In this document: piece by piece, positions 10,470 through 25,313 of the stretch | Layout of the letters: every line of letters begins with the position of its first letter | How positions within the stretch are numbered: the stretch's first letter is position 1 | DNA from: Pisolithus tinctorius | Lineage: Eukaryota; Basidiomycota; Agaricomycetes; Boletales; Pisolithaceae | Assembly (NCBI GenBank): GCA_024663395.1 | Contig: JANFAH010000033.1 | Location: 620,001-684,000, forward strand | DNA length: 64,000 bases | Direction: 5' to 3' | Notes under the pieces: model-generated | Databases searched by the model: none | Told to the model about the DNA's origin: nothing | What the model saw: the letters and a program-made list of their open reading frames with translations, nothing else | Position numbers and translations under genes: made by a program

Positions 10470-10930
10470 TCAGTGCAGCAGCGGCACAGCTCACTAATGC
10501 AATCTATGACAAGGCACTTAAGCGAAGGAATTATTTTAGTGTCACAAAGGAGCTGGCAATGGAGACTGATGATGCATCTGGGAAACAGCTACGCGACACG
10601 GCTGTTGACAACTCTTTCGCACTTGAGCAAGCCCTCTCATTGGTCAATAAGTATTTCACCGAGCGCGAAAGAAGTCTTACGACAAGTCACTTGCAAACGG
10701 AGGTATCCATACGCTGCTCATCCCCTCGGGTAGTTTTGCAGATGTGCCAAGGAATTCAACAATTCAGTGGACTTGGAAGCTAGCAAAGTTTCCACTATCG
10801 TTCAAGCGACCACCTTCTCTATAGAGGTGTGTTAAATCATCTCGAATGTGTCAGGATTCCGTGACATAGGTGTCCGCAAGGTCCTTGAATTTGCCCTTGC
10901 CGGTGCTATGTTGTACAGGTAACTTTTTTT
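10470..10930 (+). other. Coding-like remnant of unknown origin
   Basis: From about 10460 one frame reads through QLTNAIYDKALKRRNYFSVT, ALEQALSLVNKYFTERERSL and EVSIRCSSPRVVLQM to a stop near 10783. Further on there is a short stretch GFRDIGVRKVLEFALAGAML. Composition is that of a real helical protein, but there is no convincing start, splice pattern or family. I do not recognise it. It lies between the dead APN1 and the dead HET fragment and is probably also a remnant. Confidence 0.3.
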
Positions 10931-10984
10931 TTTCCTCCCAAAGAACCAGTTAACCTATTTGCACCCATAGCGTCATGAGTTCTG

Positions 10985-11815
10985 CAGCATTCGTGGGTTT
11001 TTCTGTTTTTTGGCACTCCACATTTTAATACTGTGGTCAACGCAAGGCAATATAAGGCGGCGACCGATGAATCGTGGGTGTGCCGACTCAGCGAGTGAGC
11101 TATGCAGCTTTCCCAGTGCTTCGGTTGACGTAGACCCCCGAGCCATCTCCAACGCACGTCTTTCTGCCTCGGGTTGGGGGACTGGCGACGAAGGCAATGC
11201 ACGGTACGAGGTGAAGTAGGTCGGGAGGCAGCTGTGAAAAGTTGATGCCTTTCCTACCCAATCCAAAACGGAGATCTCCCCAGACCGCGATATGATTTCT
11301 GCTAGAAGGCGACCCAGGGCGTTTTGATAAGATTCACCATAAGGAACGGGTAAATGGAGATCGAAGATGCCGAAGGGTGAATAGGCGATATCCTCTGGAC
11401 GGGTGGTACGCCGTGAGGATGTTCATTGCAGCCTCAAACATGCGTCGTCCATGGTTGGAGAAAAATCAGTCAGAAACTGATAAGCTATTCCTGTTACGCT
11501 TTCAAGCTCTTCTAGCACAGCGCTGTCCTTTTTTGTGATTCAAGACTATGGGGTTGTTATAAAGCGACCAGCTGATCTCCACAGCTAGAATAGTACGGTG
11601 TGGGATGCCAACAACTCTCGGAGGATCCACCCACGTGCGGACCATTTGCTACTGGAAAATGAGCCGACATCGGGAACCTCTGCGAGGTACTCGACAGCCA
11701 GGGCGGATTGTCGGTACCATGTGAACATTGACCCAATCGCTTCTTGCAGCTCGGTGCTGCTATCTTTGTCTATGCAGCAGGTATCACTCTTTGCCCATAA
11801 ATAATCCTTGCAGGC
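10985..11815 (-). pseudogene. Truncated, broken paralogue of the HET domain
   Basis: Collinear with the HET part of the intact gene at 2504-5878. Peptides such as KDYLWAKSDTCCIDKDSS, ELQEAIGSMFTWYRQSA, SFSSSKWSARGW, RTTRPEDIAYSPFGIFDLHL and LDWVGKASTFHSCLP align directly; over the 61 residues from DKDSS to TVLF, 45 are identical by hand count. Homology begins abruptly near 11815, so the SHRW block and all TPR repeats are missing. TGA (11423-11425) replaces the Trp codon of RLQW, and a frameshift lies around 11530-11590. It ends in a T-rich run near 10930. Confidence 0.88.
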
Positions 11816-12157
11816 AAACTTCGCTGGCTGTTTGCGCTTAGCTGCACCATTCCGGCGTGGAGGAGGCAGCCGTGGCCTCGCTCCCTGGCGCGAACTCAAA
11901 AGCCACATATGAGATTGTTTAATCCTGGTCCACGAACGTCGGAAGAACTGAACGAGGACGTCATGGATGGGATGCACGAGTACGTCTTCCCGTGTTCAAG
12001 TACTCAAGATTCAACAGCCAATACTTCGTCTGGATGATTAGATTTTGCTAGCGTGAAGGTTCTGCTCTCCGTACATACAATACATACATACATAGACATG
12101 TCTACCTCGAAAAATGCATCCGTCCAGTTCATCTCTGTCATCGTGGGGGTAGCCTCC

Positions 12158-14233
12158 CTACCGTCGCCCAGCTCTCACACTCCTCGCCCGCGCATTTTCG
12201 AACCGTTCCCTTATACTTGCATACCCTATACGGTCCACTCTGTGGATATAATAAGTACCGCCACTACTCCCCCACGAAACGTCGCCCGAATGATACGGTC
12301 GCTCTTCTACGTCGAATATGGCGCAGATGTCGTCCACGTTGCGTTCTGTCACTCGAGCGTTTGGCTGGACAAACGGTTTCATAGATATGACGACGGCCCC
12401 TTCCTTTAAGTCTAAAAATTTCGGACGCAAGGCTGCATTGACTGGGAACAGAAAGCGGACAGTTAACAAGTTATGTTTGATAACACGTATCGAGGAAACA
12501 CGTACGAGTTTCCTCAAAGACCTTGTTATTGACGACCACGACGTCCGCCTTCGGGAGGAGCGCATCAACACGACTACTCGTCAACATGTCCCCTTCCTCT
12601 AGTTCGATATTACCCATACTTAACCCCCACATACGGCTGCGTGTACGAAGTTGCTGGAGCTGTTGCCGAGCAAGGGCCGCTGGGCCCGCCATGAACTCTA
12701 TGCCGAACGCTGAACACCCTGTAGCAAGCGCTGCGTGTAGCAACACATTGCCGACGCCAGACCCAAGGTCAACTAGAAGTGAGCCTGCGTGCAAGCCGGT
12801 CTGTGCAATGATTTTGTCGGTGAAAGAGGGCATTAACTCTCCGTAAACTTCACTCGTGAATGCAGAGTATCGACTCAGTTGTCCGATGTTAGGGCCAACG
12901 ATACGTTGATATGTCTCCTCGATAATACGTAGTAGAACTCGTTTCGGGATGCCTCGATGAGATGGCTGTATCCAGCATTCACGTGCGTATGTTAGAAGCT
13001 GATTCGGAAGTGCAGGTTCAAATACATCGGCTGGAAGGGGTGGATACTTCAGCGAGCGCAGAAGAAAATTAATGGTGTCCATCGTGTGAAGGAACAGGGG
13101 TCCATCTCGTCGTCGGATAGCACGTTGAAGGGTACGCAAGTAATTGGGTTGGGCTGTGTTCTCTAAGATGTAGGAGGAATTTGAAATGTCTCCAGATAGA
13201 TCAGCAACGGAGGAAATCGGGGGAGAAGGTGGTGGTGTGTGATCTGTGGGGAGGTCCGTAGGCAATGTTCCAAACAATGCTTTCTGCGGTGGGGTAAGAT
13301 AACCTTGGCGAGGGTCATAGATATTTCTATGATATGGCGAAGCCACGTACATTCAATGATAGTGTACAGTGAGTCTACCAAGCACATAATGGGGCTGTAG
13401 TGATCCGGGTCCTTAGGTACCAATAATATAAATCTGCCAAGAAGCGTTCCGCTCACGACCATGTTCAATGAGATACACAATAATATCGACTCACGTTTCG
13501 CAAGAATGGTTGTTGGGATATTCTAGCTCGGTAGATGGCATGGCCTCGACCTCGAAAGATTTGTCGTCTGGGTCTTGTGGGTTATTGAAATCTATGGCAG
13601 GAAGAGATTTAAAAAAAGTTTGCTACAGCAGATCTATCACAGCTCACAGCTTTTGTATGATTTAACGAGTTGGCGCACGACGATAGCTGCACTGACAAGG
13701 TCAGGTCCTGGCCTCCCGTCATCATCCGTCCACCAAACCCGGTCAGCCTTTTCTCCTGGGTCACGCGGAATTCGGAACGTAGAACTCGAACGCGAACTTG
13801 AGGAACGGTATATCGGTTCGTCAAGAGCGAGAGATCGCTGTCGACTTACAGCCCGGGAGGACGAAGCGGATGGCCCAGCACTACTGTCAGTAGGGGTATG
13901 ATCACGGATGACCCTTCTGGCGCGGATACATTTTGCTCTGCGAGGCTTTGGTTTTGGTGGTGCTGCGACGGCGTTTGCTATGCGTTTCCGCTTTGGAGAG
14001 GGTTGCCAGTAGTCGTCGTCTGACAAGTCGGAGGTAGTAGTGAGGGGACTGGAAGGAATCGAGCCAGGCAGAGAGAGAGCGTCCATCGAGGGTGGATTGT
14101 CTGGGTACGAGTCCATTGGGCCTGTGAACTGACACGCTGGTATGTGACTCTGGCGTTCCCGCTGCTCCCGCTCCTGCTCGACCTGCACCCGCCATGCATG
14201 GCGCGTGGTGACGGATACTTCACCTGATGCCAT
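12158..14233 (-). CDS. DOT1: DOT1-type histone H3 lysine-79 methyltransferase
   Basis: DOT1 methylates H3K79 on nucleosomes. The N-terminus is disordered and basic (SPKRKRIANAVAAPPKPKPRRAK split over the exon), as expected for DNA/nucleosome binding. Next come LEYPNNHSCET and RFILLVPKDPDHYSPI, then the catalytic fold: RGIPKRVLLRIIEETYQRIV, LLVDLGSGVGNVLLHAAL (SAM motif), GIEFMAGPA, LEEGDML and VVVNNKVF. The last exon has LNAALRPKFLDLKEGAVVIS. Introns include 13482-13560 and the one starting GTACGT after NNKVFEET. The first ATG is at 14233; the frame extends further left only by a TTG at 14314. It is divergent to DBP3 across 195 bp. A decayed copy of its 3' half lies at 6790-7630. Confidence 0.87.
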
Positions 14234-14428
14234 CAGCCTTGCATAACCCGTAAACACGCAAGTACCAAGACGCGTCCGAGGGTGGAATCCGACAAACGAA
14301 AGTCCGGATTCCAACGTGTGCTGGCTTCAGCTTTGCAGTGTCTCGGATGTTCCTCATTCAATTCCGCATGTGTCGCGTCCGCCGTCGTGCACGTGACTCA
14401 TACATACAGCCTTGCTCAATTCATTTCA
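14234..14428. promoter_or_regulatory. Shared DOT1 / DBP3 divergent promoter
   Basis: The 195 bp between the two start codons must contain both promoters. No TATA box is obvious. The run tgtgtcgcgtccgccgtcgtgcacgtgactca includes a CACGTG E-box near 14390, a plausible binding site for a basic helix-loop-helix factor. Confidence 0.4.
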
Positions 14429-16595
<2,167 letters not shown>

Positions 16596-17006
16596 GGTGC
16601 TTGGAGGGTCGAGGGGCTTTGGTACCACCCATGTTAGAGAGTCATATAGCTGTGCAATTGAATACGCACACGACTAGCCAAGTTGGATGACAGCCTGCCA
16701 GGATGCCAGAGTCATCAATTATAATCAGCTAATAGGCGCCTCAGCTCATCGCTGCCGTGTCCATCGTGTGCCCGTCTGCATTCCCTGCCGTTCCCAACGT
16801 CCCGTTCGATCTTCGAAATCAGAAAACACAGCATCAACGGGTTCGTCGCAGCAAGTTGGGTCCATTTCGACAACAACTTGTGTGGCGAACGCAGTGCCCG
16901 CATCTGCCACACCGCAGCTTGACATCAGTACAGCTGGTTTCTTAGTGCGATCATCTAACAGTTTATATTCAGCGCGAAGCTCGTGGGCGTCTCATTGCCA
17001 TCAAAC
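16596..17006. other. DBP3 terminator / OSH promoter interval
   Basis: No coding frame with family similarity was found in these 411 bp. The stretch should hold the DBP3 3' end and the promoter of the co-directional oxysterol-binding gene. Confidence 0.4.
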
Positions 17007-19039
17007 ATGATGATGGGTCTTTTCAGCCAGGCCGGCTCCCAATTGCGTAGGGCACGCGGTTCCTCCGTGGTCGACGACAGGGCACCTGAAGATACCGAAC
17101 CTGATGATACATCAATCCTGTCCGTGTTTCAAACTCTCTTCTCCGCTCCTCCTCATCTCATCTCTGCACCCGCTCTCCCTCCTCCATCCCCTCCACCCCA
17201 ATGGGCTACGCACATACTGACTGTGATGAATACAGAGACGAGAACGAGGGCTCGATCATCACGGCCCTCATATCGCAGCTGAGGTGCGTAGTTTCAGAGA
17301 TCTCCCACCCGCGTGCAACTCACGGACAATTGGGTGGTGCTCCGTTCTGCAGAGTAGGCATGGATCTCTCAAAGGTCACCTTCCCAACGTTTGTCCTTGA
17401 GCCACGAAGCATGCTCGAACGTATCACGGATTTCATGTCTCACCCGGATCTCATCTTTGGGTACGTCCCGTCTTTGGTGTTGCATGTTACTGCGTGCCCT
17501 AAGCCCAGCTGCGTTCCCTCCCTCTCCGTGTCCTACTCCTGCGACTGCCCTACCGATGCCATGATTTGCTGCGCGATGCGGTGCACACCCTGACTCCAAT
17601 GATGACGCATTCTCTCAACGATCGGGGTAATAATTACTAGCTCAGAAAACTGCTCGGATCCAGAGGAGAGGTTTATCAGGATACTCCAGTATTACCTCGC
17701 CGGGTGGCACATCAAGCCAAAGGGTGTAAAGAAACCGTGAGTCTACGGATCACGCTTGTGCACAATATCGATATCCTAGACCCGGTGCCGTATGTAGGTA
17801 TAATCCTGTTTTGGGCGAGTTCTTCAGATGTCGGTATGACTACGCCAATGGCACGCGAGGGTACTATGTCGCTGAGCAAGGCAAGTGTTCTCCGCCTTAT
17901 GTCCGCCAGCTTAGCACGACCCGCTTACTATATTCGTTCCTCAACAGTATCTCATCACCCGCCAATCTCAGCATTCTTTTACATTTCCCCCGCGAACCGT
18001 GTATGCATCGTAGGCGAGCTACGACCCAAGTCCAAGTTTCTTGGCAACAGCGTGTCAACGACGATGGAGGGTGAGAACCGCATTACACTGTTGGGTATAC
18101 CAGAGGACGGAGGTGAGTTTCTTATTCCCGTTTCAAGCGTAATGTCTTCGACGCTGGAACGGGCCTGCCGAACCTCAGAATACGTCGTGACAATGCCAAA
18201 CATGTATGCTCGAGGCATCCTGTTTGGGAAGATGGTGCTGGAGCTGGGGGATACATGCGTCGTAAAGAACGAACGACATCGATTGACGTGCGACCTTGAG
18301 TTCAAGACGAAGGTAAGTCAGTGTTACAGCCCGCACACTACGCATCTTAAGAGAACGGACGTCCGCCATGCGTCAATGCAGGGCTTTTTTTCGGGAACCT
18401 ATAATGCCATTGCAGGTCGAGTGCGCAGGGGCGGTGCCGAGTTCGGCGAAGTATTGGGACGATGGAGCCACGTAATGGAATTTAAGAATTCAAAGGTATG
18501 TGTGTCATGACGTGTATTTGTTGCCATCCGGGCCACCTACGGTCGTTTTACTCCAGACCGGTTCCAAGTCTATCCTCTTTGACGCAGCTAAGGATGGACA
18601 GAACATTGCGCCCATGTATGTGGCGCCGGAGGAGGAACAAGAACCTTATGAGTCAAGACGGTAGGTGTCGTCATTTGCAGCCGTCGACCTCTTTTTATTT
18701 ATTTATTTAATTTGACCTTGTCATCCACCTCAGACTGTGGCATAGACTCACGCTGGCGATCGAAGCACGAGATATGGAGGCTGCAACGGAGGCAAAGTCC
18801 GCCGTTGAAGATGCACAGCGCGAGCTCCGTCGGAGACGCGAAGAACGAGGAGAGAAGTTCGTCCCGAGATTCTTTGAGCTTCGGGGTGGAAGGTGGGAGC
18901 CGAAGCTGTCGTAAGCATTTCCGGATCCTACGGCGATCTATTCCATTCATTCCTGATCTGCAATTATCCCAGGATCCCGACCGATGCGTCCTCACACGCA
19001 ATAGAGACTGTAGAGAATTGGATATGGCCACCTGCATGA
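17007..19039 (+). CDS. Short oxysterol-binding protein homologue (Osh/ORP family)
   Basis: Lipid-transfer protein that exchanges sterol and PI4P between membranes. After an N-terminal exon ([11 protein letters not shown]) come [42 protein letters not shown], the signature YNPVLGEFF split by an intron, [16 protein letters not shown] (the OSBP EQVSHHPP motif, interrupted by an intron near 17878-17948), [18 protein letters not shown] and the C-terminal [21 protein letters not shown] to ENWIWPPA. At least nine short introns. I see no PH or ankyrin domain, so it resembles the short yeast Osh4/Kes1 type. It converges with the coiled-coil gene on the minus strand. Confidence 0.87.
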
Positions 19040-19410
19040 CCGCAAGGTGGTCGCCCAGTGTATACACAGATTTGCATGCATGGTAACAAACACGTTCCCG
19101 TCCTTCAGTCGTTGAACCCGCCTCAGTGCCGTTCTATTAAGACTCGCAGCTAATACATCCATCCACCGGATTTGTACCTCTGTAGCAACAACTTGATGGG
19201 TATATAAATGACAACGACCGATGTAAGATGAGTACGTGCTTGTGTTGCAAATGACCATACCATACCATGGAAAATGAAAGCCCAAGGTGACTTCCGCAAA
19301 CAGAACGAACAATTAAAGCAGGGATGACAGTATAGACCGGAATTCAAGAAAAAAGTAAGAAAGATATACAATTGCATAGATGGTAATCAACAAGTTTACG
19401 GGAAACGGCT

Positions 19411-22400
19411 CTAGAAGTACCAGCCGTCGGCGTGCTTACTTGGGGTCAATGAGACGGTGCTTGGGGTCGGGGAAGCGACAGACTGTCTGACACTAGATCG
19501 GGTCGACCGGGCTAAGGGAGTGTATGTGGCGCGCTCCGGTCCAAGTTGTGGGTAGCGTTGCCTCGGTGCATGCATAGAGTCCCATACAGACGCTTGTGGC
19601 GGAGTGTCGCTCCGTAGTTGTCTGTCGTCCCGCCCAACGGGTGTCCGTGAGCGGTCGGTATATATCGTGCTCGCACGAGAATCAGGTCGAGGCGGTGGGG
19701 ATGTATCTTGGGAGGGGATCGGTGCCTTGGCGTAGGGAGTATGCTTAGGGACGTTGACCTGGTTATGGTTTCTCGCCTTGCTGACATCAACCTCCAGCCG
19801 AGCGACCTGAGCTTCAAGCATAGCAACCTGTTCACGGAGTTTGTGTTCGCGGTCCTGTAGAACAGAATAAGTATGAAGCAAATATAAATTGGGGGACGAC
19901 ACCACTTACTTTGACCAAGCGATCTTCCGCTTCCTTTTCTTCAAGTTGAAGCTTGGCAAGAGAATAGTCAGCGTCGAGCTGGTCCTTCGTCTGTTCCGCC
20001 TGGTCGAGTCTGTTCTGTGTCAACTCCAAATCGCTCTCGTATTCCTTCGCACGTCGTTCCCATTCAGCGGCACGCTGCTGGGCCTGCACAAGGCTCTGCT
20101 TGGCGGCATTGGCGACCCGTTCGTTATTTGTAGCCTTCTGTTCCTGTTCTCTGAGCCGTTTCTGAAGTGCAGCATGTTCGCTCTCGAGTTGCCGGTTTTG
20201 ATCACGAATGCGTCGAAGATCCTTGGATTCTTCGTTGTCAGCCTGTCGCATGACATTTGCGAGAGCCTCGATCTGCTCAATGTTGCGGCGAAGGTCATCC
20301 CAGTGGTTTTGTTGCGCCAGGAATTGCTCGTGCTCTTGTTGCAGTAACTTCAGGGACTGGGCTGTCAGCTCCTTCTCATGAGCGGCCAATTTGAGTTGAA
20401 GTTGTAAATCATCAACCTACGTGGGTCAGCCCGTGTCATGCGTCAACGAAAATCGCTGCCTTACCTGCGACTTGAGACTTGCTTGTTCAGCTAGCGCATC
20501 ACGGCTGGCCTTTTCCACCTCAGCAATGCGTTCTTGCTGTGTGTGGGTTGCGACATCAGATGCCTTGAGTCGTGCAAGACTCTGCGATAGCGCCTCCTCA
20601 AGTTCAGAATTCCGAAGTTCGATAGCGGTGGTTTCGGTCTGCTGGTTTCTTATCGACGCTTGCAGCTCCTCGACCTGGGCACGGAGGCACTCGCGTTCAT
20701 TTTCGATGTCCTTGAGGCGTTCCCCAAGGTTATCTTTCTCGACGCGAACTTGACCATGCGCACCCCGTGCCTTGGCAAGCTGTATCTGAAGATCGCTGTT
20801 CGCGGTTCTTAGCTTCCGAATCTCATCGGCATCGTGCTTCGCTGTTTCCCTGGAAACAGCGAATTCGGCGTGGGCAGTTTGCAAGGCCTGGACAGCAGCG
20901 GTCAGAGACTCGGGAAGAATGTTGATGCGGTCACCGAGTTCCTGGTGGAGGGATTTCTGATGGGCGACAAGTATATCATATTGTTGGTTTCCAGAAGCAA
21001 GTCCCGCGGCAACATTTTCAATGGCACTCTCAAGTCGCCGCAGGGTAGCAACGACCTCTTCATTTCCGTTGCCTGACCCTTCCTGCGGTACAATACCCCC
21101 AGCGGTCGCCACCGCACGTTGGAGCACTTCTAGTTGAGCAGGGACACCCGAAACCAGGGATGCGACAACGTCCTGTTTAGCAACGAGTTCGTCGTTCTTC
21201 GCAGATAGTGTCGACTGTAACTCCAGTAACTTATCAAGCTTGGGTATGGAGTCATTTACAGAATGCAACAGGCTCGTTACACCCTCGGTGACCTTCGTGG
21301 CTACTGCATCCACGTTGAACGCTCGGTCACGGACAGCTAGGCGGGAGTCAAGGCGTTCCACGACAAGGTCTGCAACTTGCTCCTTAATTTCGTGTGCATC
21401 GACAGGGGCAATGATCCGTCGGACTTCAGCCGTGATCTCGGCTATGACAGATTCTGTATCCACAGGGGACTGCGCGGAGTTGGGCAGCAACGGCAGGATA
21501 CTGTTCACGATAAGACCCGCTGTCTCGCGTTTGTCCGCAGCGAGATCGATTAACTGCTCGATGTTGGGTTTAACTGCCTCGCTGAGCTGGGCAGTGAGAA
21601 GATGGTAATCGACAGGCTCTTGGCGCAATGCGTTTAACCTCGGCGTCAGGGCAGTCATGATTTCTTCAACAAAGGAATCTCGTTCGTATTTGTCCGCGAA
21701 GGGGCGAGTACGCATGTCAAGCTTGCCGGAGAGCTGGCCGAGGGTATTTAGGATAACCTGTAAACTTCTGTGGTTTATCTGTTCGATGATGGGAGCAACA
21801 TCCACATTGCCCTGATGGAGTGTCGGCTGCCTCGCTTCTTCGACGCGAGAAATCGCCTCACGCAATTCCGTTTGGATAAGTAACAGGTTCTCGGCGTGAC
21901 CCTGCTGTACAACATCCCGGATAAGCTCCAAGTCGAGTTCTCCCCGTGCGTCGATTTGACTATCATCCAAACCCCTCGCTGCCGACTCTTGGAGTTGGGT
22001 TCTGAAAAGCGTGACCACTTCAGTTATAGCGTTCTCCGTGGTGGGGCTTATGGAAGCACCCGAGTTGCGCTCGCGATTCTTCGCCAGCTCCGAGCGTAAT
22101 GCCGAAAATTTCTCCTCCAAAATGGCCTCCAGCTTGTCTTCGAGTGCTTGTGCTTCTAGGCGCTTCGTGAGGTTGATGGCAGGAATCGACACGTTTGAGA
22201 GGCTAGAGTTATGTGTACTATGCAGGGCCGGCAAAGATGAACGACGCTTGATGGCGGGCGTGAAGATGTCCGGGGACTCTGTCTCCACCTTAATGCCGGG
22301 ATCTGTGACCAGGCGCGCGCGAGATCTGTTCTGGGACGCAATAGGAGGTACGGAGAAGTCATCCAGTGAGGGCCGTTGCGAGTGTTCAAGGGCATCACGG

Positions 22401-25313
22401 GAACTAAGACGCGAACGGACAGTGCGGCGTGTTTTCTCATCACCAACAAGAGCCTTGAAGACGCCCGCAGGGACGGTGTTGGTGGCAGAGGAATTCTTGA
22501 AGTCCAGAGGAATAGGGGCACGACGCGATTTTGGAGGTGCTGCAGCACGGAGGGCGCTGGTTTCGCTGACGTCATCATTCTCGAGCCCTTCAGCTTCAAT
22601 GCCTGGCAGATTCTCATCGTTCTCAGCTCCGTTGTCAACCCCTTGTGAAGGCAGCGTCGGAAACCCAGAGAATGTGAGTGGTTGGAGAGGAGTGTGGAAA
22701 TCTTGCGAACCTGCACGAGGGGATGGCGGAGCAGAACGGCGGACGCTACGAGGGGTCTCTCCGATTGCAGGGAACCGGAACGAAGCCATGTTTTCTTTGC
22801 CACTATCATTGCCATCATCTGTCGTGGTGAGGGAGCCTCGGCGTTGTCTCTTTTCTCTACCTTGTTGCGCTCGGGTGGGAGAAGATCGTACTGGGGGAAG
22901 CGGCAACGGACGCGTTGTGGGCTCCTGTGGTGGAAATGGAAGTTGAGGCACCCCAGGCGGAGGTCGGAAAGTGAAACCCGTAGGCTTGAATTCTTGGGCT
23001 GATGCATTAAGTGGTTTACCCAGGGACGGTAATCGAGCATGACCAAGAGTGGGTGCTGGTGGGGGAGCTGCGCCATCGACTGACCACGAATTGGACCCAC
23101 GGCTGGAACCGAATACGAAAGGCTTAGCATGAGGATTGAGACTTCCAGAAGCAGCTGCTGGAGGTCCAAATGCGTAATCAACTTGGAAGTGGTCAGATCC
23201 AACACGAGAATGCGCAAGGGCTGGGTCATGGATAGTAAACTGTCCGGAAGTTCCTCGAGAGTGAGGTAGCGGTGGCAATGGTCGACGGCCAGGTGTCGAT
23301 GTTGATGACGGACGGAGAGCGGAATCGAGAGGGTCAATACCAAGAAACGACTCCCTGCGTTCGGCGTTTAGTCCTTCTTCACTTGGATTTGAAACAAAGT
23401 CGTAGTCGCCCCGAAGGGAAACGCCGAATACACCCGTCGGAGGCGCAGGGAAATTGGGCAGCCGCCTCGGTGTTTCGATTTCCTGTCGTCTCTGCCGAAG
23501 TGACCGGCGTTGCATCCTCTCGTGACGAGCGCGCTCTTCGTCGGAAGGATTCGACCACTCTCCGATGCTCTGCTAGTGGAATGAAGTCATGAAAGAGACG
23601 AGAATAATCATATGGAAATCTACCTCATCGTCAGACTCGTCCATACGCAAATCCTCTGAACCAGTCCACTCCCCAACGGCTTCCTTGTCCAAATCATCAA
23701 TTCCCGGATTCCCAACGGGGCTCCGTACAGGCACAATGTCAACCTCGTCCGGTGTAACGCCATTGCGCACACCTCCAACGGATCTCAAGGACAACGTGTG
23801 TGACAACCTCGAGACGTGCCTTGAATGATGTGTGCTGGAATTTCTCATTGGGGCCACCATGTCTGGCTCCACTTCAGGCTGGCTAATGGGTTGCGTGATT
23901 CCTTCTTCATTTGCAACGTTCTGGTCCACGCCAGGTGTCTCTTCCTGGGGCTCTTCTTCTTCTGGAATATCCAAACCGAAACCACGAACAAAATCAGGAC
24001 GGCTGCTGCCACGACTGATTCCTGCAGTAAGAGGCGGTAACGTCACAGGCATACGACCTTGGGGTGCGTGAAGGCCATCAAAATGCGTAGACCCAAAGGG
24101 CGTGTCAGGCTCGATGCTGTCAGATCCAAGAACAGCACTTGGGCCGAAGGGGTTGAACGCAGCAGAGGGGTTAAAGTATGCAGGGTGTGCCATAGGTGGA
24201 TGGGCAAGTGAGAGGCTGTAGCCATGCTTGTTCTGTTGGAATGCCTGCGAATTAGGGGACGGCGACAAATTCACCGGGGGTTGTGGAGAACTTGACAACG
24301 AGTTGGATGTGGAAGCATTTTGCGATCGGCGCAGCTCATTTAATTTGAAATACAACAACGATGGATCGGCCGGGGATGATATCTATGGAAGCATGCACAT
24401 GAGATGAGCTGAACACGTTGACCATAATATGGAGGGTGCTTACTGAGGCTGCTCGAGCATGCGGTGCATGAATTGGTAAAGAACCTCCAGATCCTCGCTC
24501 AACACCCAACTTCTCCAGCCTCTCCTCTATCAGTCTTTGTTTTAAGGTATCCCATGCAAACTGACAATGCAAGACTCAGTGTTCTACAAAACTACAGAAC
24601 ATTCACCGCCTTACCTTTCCTGGTAAGAAGACATCAATAGCATTGGGTATCGCATATCGCCAAGCATCCGGGGGGAACAATTCCGCGGTATCAATTTCTG
24701 GAGGTATTATAACTGGTTCTTCCGTGCTTGTCGTCGGCATCGGCGTTCGCGCCCATGAAGGACGCGAAGGTGGGTCGCCGTTTGTTCCGGGTATCGTCTC
24801 TACTGGGAGGTTAACGACTATTTTCTTTCCCTTTTGCATAGTCGGTGGGGGTGGTTGAATAGCCATTGGGCTATGCTTACGCCCAGGACCTCCAAGTGGT
24901 GCCTTAGGTGGACCTCCGATGCTTACACTGGGTTGCCTTCGGATTCTGGGTATGAATGGCTGTCCGAAAGATGGTGCCGTGATATGCGAAGGAAATCCCT
25001 GTCCCAGAGGTGTGATGGGTATCGCAGTTGGCGGTGGGAAGCCGGGATAGTGTACCATGCTTGCATGGGCTTTGTGAAGAGCGTACGCAGGACGACCTGG
25101 CGCATTTGGCGGTTGCGGCTGGAAAAAAGGTTGCATGGGTGTCTGGAGTGGAGGATGTCCTATCGAGAATGGGGGCGGAGGATGATAGCTCTGCTGCAGA
25201 GACGTCGGCAGCCCCGGAGAGAACATGGCTTGTCTGCCATCAAATGGCTGTTGCATACCAAGCGACGGGGGAATACTGAGACGGGGAGGAGGTTGTCTTA
25301 CTTGCGAGGCCAT
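19411..25313 (-). CDS. Giant disordered and coiled-coil protein, unrecognised
   Basis: Six exons: 25313-24615, 24560-24444, 24382-23624, 23572-20465, 20416-19910 and 19854-19411. All five introns are phase 0, giving about 1,877 residues. The first ~230 residues are Pro/Gln-rich (PPPPFSIGHPPLQTPMQPF). A short ordered piece follows (DAWRYAIPNAIDVFLPGK then FAWDTLKQRLIEERLEKLG). Then comes a long Ser/Pro disordered middle with acidic patches (IPEEEEPQEE, DESDDE), and finally about 800 residues of heptad-rich coiled coil (LEEKEAEDRLVK, LRSELAKNRE). The architecture suggests a cytoskeletal, septal or polarity scaffold, but that is only an inference; no known domain was seen. Confidence 0.82.

Noticed and set aside
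22156..23343. 395-codon minus-strand frame, and a 311-codon plus-strand frame at 22011-22946
   Set aside because: Both lie inside exon 4 of the coiled-coil gene and mirror its low-complexity codons in other frames.
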